A DNA stretch of 64,000 nt from an uncultured Eubacteriales bacterium (GTDB lineage: Bacteria; Bacillota; Clostridia; Lachnospirales; Lachnospiraceae), in assembly GCA_949292785.1 (NCBI GenBank), contig CASFBK010000007.1, forward strand, positions 62,001 through 126,000. The letters are read 5' to 3'. A program made the translations under genes and the position numbers. Each line of letters opens with the position of its first letter. Position 1 is the first letter of the stretch. Below, one piece after another: positions 58,849-64,000 of the stretch. The notes beneath the pieces were generated by a model. The model searched no databases and was not told where the DNA came from. It saw only the letters and a program-made list of their open reading frames with translations.

Positions 58849-61776
58849 ATGCAGGTAATTGGAATTACCGGCGGAGTGGGAGCAGGAAAATCCGCCATTC
58901 TGGAGTATTTAGAAAAAAATTATAAAGTAAAGAATCTGATTGCTGATGAGATTGCACATGATTTGATGAAGCCGGGAACGGAATGTTATGAAAAGCTGCT
59001 TCGGGTCTTGCCGGCAGAGGTATATCAGGAGGATAACGAGAATATAGACCGCAGGGCATTGGCAAAAGAACTCTTTTCTTCCAAAGAACTGCGGGAAAAA
59101 GTAAATGGTATTGTCCATCCTTCTGTAAAACAGTTTATACGGGAAGAAATCGCGGAGCAGCAGAAAATGGAAGCGCTTGATTATCTTGTGATAGAGGCTG
59201 CGCTCCTGATTGAAGACCATTATGATGAAATCTGTGACGAGTTGTGGTATATTTATACTTCAAAAGAGCAGCGGAAAGTGCGTCTGATGGAAACCAGGGG
59301 ATACTCAGAAGAAAAGGTAGAACAGATTTTTCAAAGCCAGCTTTCCGAAGAGGTGTATCGGCAGAAGTGTCAGATAGTAATTGATAATAACGGAACCAGA
59401 GAAGAGACTTTTTACCAGATTGCACAGGTAATGAAGAACAAGGGAGATACAAAGCAGATGGAACAACAGTTAAACGGAGTCCCATTGGTATTTGGGCTTG
59501 ATATTGGAACAAGAAATGTAGTAGGAACCGTAGGCTATAAGGAAGAGAATGAATTTATCGTAGCGGCACAGTTCATAAAACAGCACGAGACACGTTCCAT
59601 GCTGGATGGTCAGATTCATGATATCAGAAGAGTAGGAAGAACCATTCATGCAGTAAAGCGCCAGTTAGAGGAACAACTTCAGATAAAATTAGAAGAGACA
59701 TGTATTGCTGCCGCTGGTCGTGTACTGAAAACAGTAAATACTACAGTAGAATACGAATATCCGGAAGAAACGGTAGTGACCGGAGAAGATATTCACACCA
59801 TGGATTTGCTTGGCGTAGAAAAGGCACAGCAGATTTTAAACGAAAATAATGATACAAAGTTTAAGTTCTACTGTGTAGGATATTCTGTAGTGAAATATTA
59901 TCTGAATGGAGATATTATTTCTAATCTGGAAGGACATAAGGCAGAGGTGATTAGCGAGGAGATTATTGCCACATTCCTGCCGGAGGATGTAGTAGATGGA
60001 TTGTATTCTGCCGTAGAATTTGCAGGGATGAAGGTGGCAAATCTGACGTTGGAGCCTATTGCCGCAATCAATGTGGCGATTCCGGAGGCATTCCGTATGC
60101 TGAATATCGCGTTGGTAGACGTGGGAGCAGGAACAAGCGATATTTCCATCACCAGAGACGGAAGTATCATTGCATATGGAATGATACCAAGTGCCGGTGA
60201 TGAGATTACAGAAGCAATCGTGCAGCATTATCTGGTGGATTTTAAGACCGCAGAGCATATTAAGCTGGCATCTACCACGGAAGAAACCATTGAGTATCAG
60301 GATATTATGATGATTCAGCATACCATCCCATCAACGGAGGTATGGGAGCTGGTGGCTCCGTTAGTAGAAAAATTAACGAAGGATATTGCAGATAAGATTA
60401 AGGAGCTGAATGGAAACAAGTCCGTCAGTGCTACGTTCGTAGTTGGAGGCGGTGGAAAGGTCCATGGCTTTGTAGAAAATCTGGCAGAAGAGCTGGAACT
60501 TCCCAAAGAGCGTGTGGCGCTTCGGGGAGAAGAGGTGTTGCAGGAGATTCATTTTGAGCAGCCGGAGATTAAGAAAGACCCTCTGTTGGTAACGCCAATC
60601 GGAATTTGTTTGAACTATTATGACCAGAAAAATAATTTTATCTTTGTCCGTTTTAATGGGGAAAGAATCAAATTATATGATAATAACAAGCTCACGGTAG
60701 TGGATGCGGCATTGCAGGCGGGATTTCCAAATGAGCAGTTATTCCCCCGCAGGGGAAAAGAAATCAACTTTACGGTAAATGGAAGAAAGCGTATTGCAAG
60801 AGGCGGTGCAGGAGAAGCGGCAGTGATTCGTGTCAATGGAAAGCCAGGAAATATCAATACGCCGCTGGAACCTAATATGGAGATTACCATCGAGCCGTCT
60901 ACTGCAGGAGATGCAGCTACATACCGTTTGGAACAGTTAGAGGAATACGGAACTACAACCCTTACCTTTGAGGTGAATGGGAAAACAGTGACCTGTCCAA
61001 AGTTTGCAGAGGTAAACGGAAGCCTGGAACCGCCTTATTATGAGATTCAGGAAAATGATGATATTGAAATGCGTGGGTTCTATACCGTAGGTCAGGTCAT
61101 GGAGTTCATGGATGTGGAAGTGGACATGGACAGGGAAATTCTGGTCAATAATAAACCGGCTGATTTGGGAACTCTGGTATATGAGAACTTTTCTATTGAC
61201 TGGACTGTTTTATCTTATCGGACAACGCAGGAGGAAGTAGAAGAAAGCGCTGGCGCATTTGACGGAGAAACAAGGGAAGAAAGAGCAGCACAGATAACAG
61301 AACCGGCATCATTTGCAGAAACAGACAGCAGAGTCCAGGCTGACAGAACTGCACAGTCAGGCAGCTTTGCGCAGGAAAATGGATTTTTAGGAAGCAGTTT
61401 GATGCGGGAAGATGGTTTGGAGAAAGAAGAACGGGAACTGACACAGGAAGAGTTAGAAGAGAAGTTCTTAGAATCGCAACGTGCCGCGGAAAATGACATT
61501 CGACCCACCATTCAGAAAAAGCCGGAGGTACAGCAGGTAAAGGCACCGGAACAGGCGGTCATGACCTTGAATATCATGGTAAATGGAATGCCGGTAACTA
61601 TGACAGGAAAGTCTTCCTATATTTTTGTAGATGTTTTTGACAAAATTAATTTTAACCTGAACGAAGGAAACGGAAGAGCCATTGTTACGAAGCTGAATGG
61701 AGAAGTTCCATCTTACACCGCTTTGCTCAGCGATGGAGACGTAATTGAAATATACTGGGAGAACGAAACATTATGA
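58849..61776 (+). CDS. coaE: Fusion of dephospho-CoA kinase (CoaE) with an FtsA-like actin ATPase and beta-grasp tail
   Basis: 975 residues in one uninterrupted frame. Residues 1-~198 are a complete CoaE (P-loop GGVGAGKS at 8-15, ADEIAHDLM, VIEAALLIE, ETRGYSEEKVEQI), which makes CoA from dephospho-CoA. From Met204 on the chain is an actin/FtsA-like ATPase: phosphate-1 FGLDIGTRNVVGTVG, phosphate-2 ALVDVGAGTSDISI, adenosine VVGGGGKVHGFVENLAE. The C-terminal ~350 residues contain beta-rich, ThiS/ubiquitin-like stretches, a charged linker (about 800-900) and a final 70-residue beta-grasp-like unit. ATG 59458 with AAGGGAG 11 bases upstream could give the FtsA-like part alone. CoaE is normally a ~200-residue separate protein. 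Confidence 0.85.
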   Translation: MQVIGITGGVGAGKSAILEYLEKNYKVKNLIADEIAHDLMKPGTECYEKLLRVLPAEVYQEDNENIDRRALAKELFSSKELREKVNGIVHPSVKQFIREEIAEQQKMEALDYLVIEAALLIEDHYDEICDELWYIYTSKEQRKVRLMETRGYSEEKVEQIFQSQLSEEVYRQKCQIVIDNNGTREETFYQIAQVMKNKGDTKQMEQQLNGVPLVFGLDIGTRNVVGTVGYKEENEFIVAAQFIKQHETRSMLDGQIHDIRRVGRTIHAVKRQLEEQLQIKLEETCIAAAGRVLKTVNTTVEYEYPEETVVTGEDIHTMDLLGVEKAQQILNENNDTKFKFYCVGYSVVKYYLNGDIISNLEGHKAEVISEEIIATFLPEDVVDGLYSAVEFAGMKVANLTLEPIAAINVAIPEAFRMLNIALVDVGAGTSDISITRDGSIIAYGMIPSAGDEITEAIVQHYLVDFKTAEHIKLASTTEETIEYQDIMMIQHTIPSTEVWELVAPLVEKLTKDIADKIKELNGNKSVSATFVVGGGGKVHGFVENLAEELELPKERVALRGEEVLQEIHFEQPEIKKDPLLVTPIGICLNYYDQKNNFIFVRFNGERIKLYDNNKLTVVDAALQAGFPNEQLFPRRGKEINFTVNGRKRIARGGAGEAAVIRVNGKPGNINTPLEPNMEITIEPSTAGDAATYRLEQLEEYGTTTLTFEVNGKTVTCPKFAEVNGSLEPPYYEIQENDDIEMRGFYTVGQVMEFMDVEVDMDREILVNNKPADLGTLVYENFSIDWTVLSYRTTQEEVEESAGAFDGETREERAAQITEPASFAETDSRVQADRTAQSGSFAQENGFLGSSLMREDGLEKEERELTQEELEEKFLESQRAAENDIRPTIQKKPEVQQVKAPEQAVMTLNIMVNGMPVTMTGKSSYIFVDVFDKINFNLNEGNGRAIVTKLNGEVPSYTALLSDGDVIEIYWENETL

Positions 61777-62570
61777 AATTATGCAGTATAGCAAGCGGGA
61801 GCAGCGGAAATTGTATTTTTGCAGGCTCCGAAACCACAAGCCTGATGATTGACACAGGAATCAGTGGAAAAAGAATTGAAGAAGGATTGAATTTTATCGG
61901 GCATACGACCAGGGACATTGATGGAATTTTAGTGACCCATGAGCACTCTGACCATATCAGTGGTCTTGGTGTGGTATCACGAAAATATGAAATTCCTATT
62001 TATGCAACAAAGGGAACCAAAGAGGCTATATTAAATACGAAAAACGTAGGAAAAATACCGGAGGACTTATTTGTAGAGATTGAACCGGATGTAGACTTTA
62101 CCATCGGGGACATTACGGTAAGTCCGGTGGCGATTTCTCACGATGCGGCACAGCCCACCGCCTATATTTTACGTCAGCCCGGCAAGTCCATGGCAGTGAT
62201 GACAGACCTTGGCATGTATGACAGCTATATCGTGGAAAAGCTGCAGCACTTAGATGTACTGTTACTAGAAGCCAATCATGATGTACATATGCTTCAGGTG
62301 GGAACGTATCCTTATTATCTGAAGCAGCGTATTTTAGGGGAACGGGGGCACTTGTCCAACGAACTGTCAGGGCAGTTGCTAAGTGAAGTGCTCCACGATA
62401 ATTTTAAGACGGTGATATTAGGGCATTTGAGCAAGGAAAATAATTACGAAAAGCTTGCCTATGAAACCGTACGTTTAGAGGTAGATATGGCAGATAATCC
62501 GTATCGTGCCTCAGATTTTCCCATTCAGGTGGCAAAACGGGACAGTGTATCTCAGATTGTAGAAATATAG
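61773..62570 (+). CDS. MBL-fold hydrolase of the YycJ/WalJ type
   Basis: 265 residues. Metal motif HEHSDH near residue 50, SHDAAQPTAY, TDLGMYDS, LEANHD and GHLSKENN match the YycJ/WalJ family, predicted nucleases linked to cell-wall and replication stress. ATG overlaps the end of the CoaE fusion gene by 4 bases (ATGA), so translation is coupled. No walRK genes are near. Confidence 0.88.
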   Translation: MKLCSIASGSSGNCIFAGSETTSLMIDTGISGKRIEEGLNFIGHTTRDIDGILVTHEHSDHISGLGVVSRKYEIPIYATKGTKEAILNTKNVGKIPEDLFVEIEPDVDFTIGDITVSPVAISHDAAQPTAYILRQPGKSMAVMTDLGMYDSYIVEKLQHLDVLLLEANHDVHMLQVGTYPYYLKQRILGERGHLSNELSGQLLSEVLHDNFKTVILGHLSKENNYEKLAYETVRLEVDMADNPYRASDFPIQVAKRDSVSQIVEI

Positions 62571-62601
62571 CGGCTTACACTGACAAAAAGTGACAAAATA
62601 C

Positions 62602-62630
62602 TTGCAAGTTTGGAAAACTTACTTTAGTAT
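62602..62630 (+). promoter_or_regulatory. Promoter of the ACT-UPF0210 pair
   Basis: TTGCAA, 17-base spacer, TAGTAT. Lies inside the longer ORF frame from 62590, supporting the start at 62677. Confidence 0.65.
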
Positions 62631-62676
62631 AGTAAAAAGAAATGGAAGAATATTTTGGAAAAAGAGGAGAATTATC

Positions 62677-62961
62677 ATGGAAAAAAAAGCAGACAAGACC
62701 ATTATTACCGTAGTAGGAAAAGATACTGTTGGAATTATCGCAAAGGTATGTACTTACCTTTCTGAGAATCAGATTAATGTGTTAGATATCAGCCAGACCA
62801 TTGTACAGGATTTCTTTAATATGATGATGATTGCAGATTTCAAAAAATCCACGAAGTCTTTCGACCAGATTTCAAAGGAGCTTGAACAGGTGGGAGAAGA
62901 AATTGGTGTAACCATCAAATGTCAGAAAGAAGAAATTTTTAATAAAATGCACAGAATTTAA
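62677..62961 (+). CDS. ACT-domain protein
   Basis: 94 residues: one ACT domain ([41 protein letters not shown]) like the C-terminal half of GcvR-type proteins. ACT domains bind amino acids or other small ligands. It is the constant neighbour of UPF0210 genes, 13 bases upstream, and probably regulates or partners that protein. AGAGGAG lies 7 bases before ATG 62677. Confidence 0.9.
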   Translation: MEKKADKTIITVVGKDTVGIIAKVCTYLSENQINVLDISQTIVQDFFNMMMIADFKKSTKSFDQISKELEQVGEEIGVTIKCQKEEIFNKMHRI

Positions 62962-62974
62962 GGAGCGGCGAAAC

Positions 62975-64000
62975 ATGATAAATATATGGGAAGTAAATGA
63001 AACCAATAAGATGATAGAGCAGGAAAATCTGGATGTGCGTACCATTACTATCGGTATCAGCCTTTTAGACTGTATTGATTCTGATTTGGATAAATTAAAT
63101 GAAAAAATTTATAACAAGATTACAACGGTAGCAAAGGATTTGGTATCTGTTGGAACCACCATTGAAAATGAATTCGGTATACCGATTGTCAATAAACGTA
63201 TTTCTGTTACTCCGATTGCACTGGTGGGAGGAGCAGCTTGTAAGACATCCGAGGATTTTGCGACCATTGCAGATACACTGGATGCAGCAGCAAAAGCAGT
63301 CGGCGTCAACCTGATTGGTGGATATTCTGCTCTGGTATCAAAGGGAATGACGAAGGCAGATGAACTGTTAATCCGCTCTATTCCTATGGCACTCTGCCGT
63401 ACCGAGCGCGTGTGCAGCTCTGTAAACCTTGCCTCCACTAAGACCGGTATCAACATGGATGGAGTAAAATTAATGGGTGAAATTCTTCTGGAGCTGGCAG
63501 AGCTTTCTAAGGACCGTGATTCTGTAGACTGTATGAAGCTGGTGGTATTTTGTAATGCACCGGATGACAACCCATTTATGGCAGGAGCATTCCACGGTGT
63601 AACAGAGGCAGATGCCATTATCAATGTCGGTGTCAGCGGACCGGGCGTCGTAAAGACAGCATTGGAAAAAGTGCGTGGTGAGAGCTTTGAAGTATTATGT
63701 GAGACCATTAAAAAGACAGCTTTTAAGGTAACACGAGTAGGACAGCTGGTAGCTCAGGAAGCGTCCAGACTGCTTGGAATTCCATTTGGTATTGTAGATT
63801 TGTCCTTAGCCCCTACTCCGGCTATCGGCGACAGCGTAGCAGACTGCCTATGTGAAATCGGTCTGGAATATGCAGGTGCACCAGGTACAACGGCAGCGCT
63901 TGCCTTATTGAATGACCAGGTGAAAAAAGGCGGTGTTATGGCATCCTCTTATGTAGGTGGATTAAGTGGAGCATTCATTCCGGTCAGCGAAGACCAGGGA
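62975..64000 (+). CDS. UPF0210 (PFL-family, DUF711) protein, 3' end cut by window
   Basis: The frame is open to the last base; 342 residues are visible and a usual length is about 450. It starts [20 protein letters not shown], then [13 protein letters not shown], and carries conserved PFL segments such as [27 protein letters not shown] and [21 protein letters not shown]. Family function is still unassigned. AGGAG lies 9 bases before ATG 62975. Forms a pair with the ACT gene. Confidence 0.9.
   Translation, partial: MINIWEVNETNKMIEQENLDVRTITIGISLLDCIDSDLDKLNEKIYNKITTVAKDLVSVGTTIENEFGIPIVNKRISVTPIALVGGAACKTSEDFATIADTLDAAAKAVGVNLIGGYSALVSKGMTKADELLIRSIPMALCRTERVCSSVNLASTKTGINMDGVKLMGEILLELAELSKDRDSVDCMKLVVFCNAPDDNPFMAGAFHGVTEADAIINVGVSGPGVVKTALEKVRGESFEVLCETIKKTAFKVTRVGQLVAQEASRLLGIPFGIVDLSLAPTPAIGDSVADCLCEIGLEYAGAPGTTAALALLNDQVKKGGVMASSYVGGLSGAFIPVSEDQG

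Noticed and set aside
58849-59460. Frameshift or missing stop as an explanation for the CoaE fusion
   Set aside because: The frame is continuous without frame change. A base substitution that removed a stop cannot be excluded from sequence alone, so it is listed as a check, not called a pseudogene.
1-64000. Prophage, insertion sequence, toxin-antitoxin or restriction/defence island
   Set aside because: No integrase, transposase, terminase, nuclease-antitoxin pair or defence-type gene cluster could be recognised; the window is mostly housekeeping.

Overview
The window reads as a stretch of chromosome from a low-to-moderate GC, strictly anaerobic Firmicute, most likely Lachnospiraceae (Clostridium cluster XIVa; Blautia, Dorea or Ruminococcus relatives). 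The grounds are inference from content: AGGAGG-type ribosome sites, TTGACA/TATAAT promoters, oxygen-sensitive class III ribonucleotide reductase (nrdDG), rubrerythrin, a PTS under a LicT-type antiterminator, UPF0210 paired with an ACT protein, and the BspA-LRR/VWA/MoxR module. No phage, insertion sequence, CRISPR array or rRNA was seen. One tRNA is present.

Layout. 1-1.4 kb: tail of an unknown gene, dUTPase and a phosphoribosyltransferase-like protein. 1.5-8.4 kb: an orphan sugar-ABC ATPase, PucR-type and Rrf2-type regulators, a coiled-coil protein, a secreted metallo-beta-lactamase-fold lipoprotein and a chemoreceptor. 8.5-10.7 kb (minus): LtaS-like sulfatase-fold enzyme. 10.9-14.9 kb: a compact folate operon folC-folE-HD protein-folP-folBK. 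15.0-20.2 kb: small protein, LRR protein, VWA protein, MoxR-like AAA ATPase and HAD phosphatase, with several short tandem repeats. 20.4-22.1 kb: unknown protein and CPBP protease. 22.3-28.4 kb: gltB-gltD glutamate synthase. 28.5-30.0 kb: rubrerythrin, then a chain of very small coupled ORFs ending in a GC-rich palindromic element. 30.1-33.4 kb: siroheme sulfite/nitrite reductase divergent from a LysR regulator, and a Cof-type HAD. 33.6-38.2 kb: MarR regulator with a heterodimeric ABC exporter. 38.2-42.4 kb: YbaK-type deacylase (minus), CarD-like regulator, nrdD-nrdG with an NrdR box. 42.5-46.6 kb: TrmB-type regulator, diaminopimelate-decarboxylase-like enzyme, small protein, second chemoreceptor. 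46.8-50.2 kb: LicT antiterminator, IIA(Glc), HPr and EIICB of the GlcNAc/glucose type, behind a RAT/terminator switch. 50.4 kb: tRNA-Leu(CAA). 50.8-53.6 kb: a secreted GH18-GH19 double chitinase. 53.7-64 kb: RidA, aminopeptidase P, DNA polymerase I, a CoaE/FtsA-like fusion, a WalJ-type MBL hydrolase, an ACT protein and the start of a UPF0210 protein.

How genes fit together. The clearest functional units are the folate operon, where an HD-domain protein sits where a dihydroneopterin-triphosphate phosphatase would be expected; a possible chitin-to-GlcNAc unit (exported chitinase beside a GlcNAc-type PTS and its antiterminator); ammonia assimilation (gltBD); and drug or lipid export under MarR control. 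The most unusual items are the CoaE-actin-like fusion ORF, the GH18+GH19 fusion, the smORF chain at 29.2-29.9 kb, two intrinsic terminators whose stems contain the next gene's -10 element, an HPr whose regulatory Ser46 is Arg, and a PRTase-like protein without the PRPP acidic pair.

Starts were moved inward from the longest ORF wherever a ribosome site, promoter or terminator made the longer start untenable. Promoters and terminators were read by eye; none was computed.
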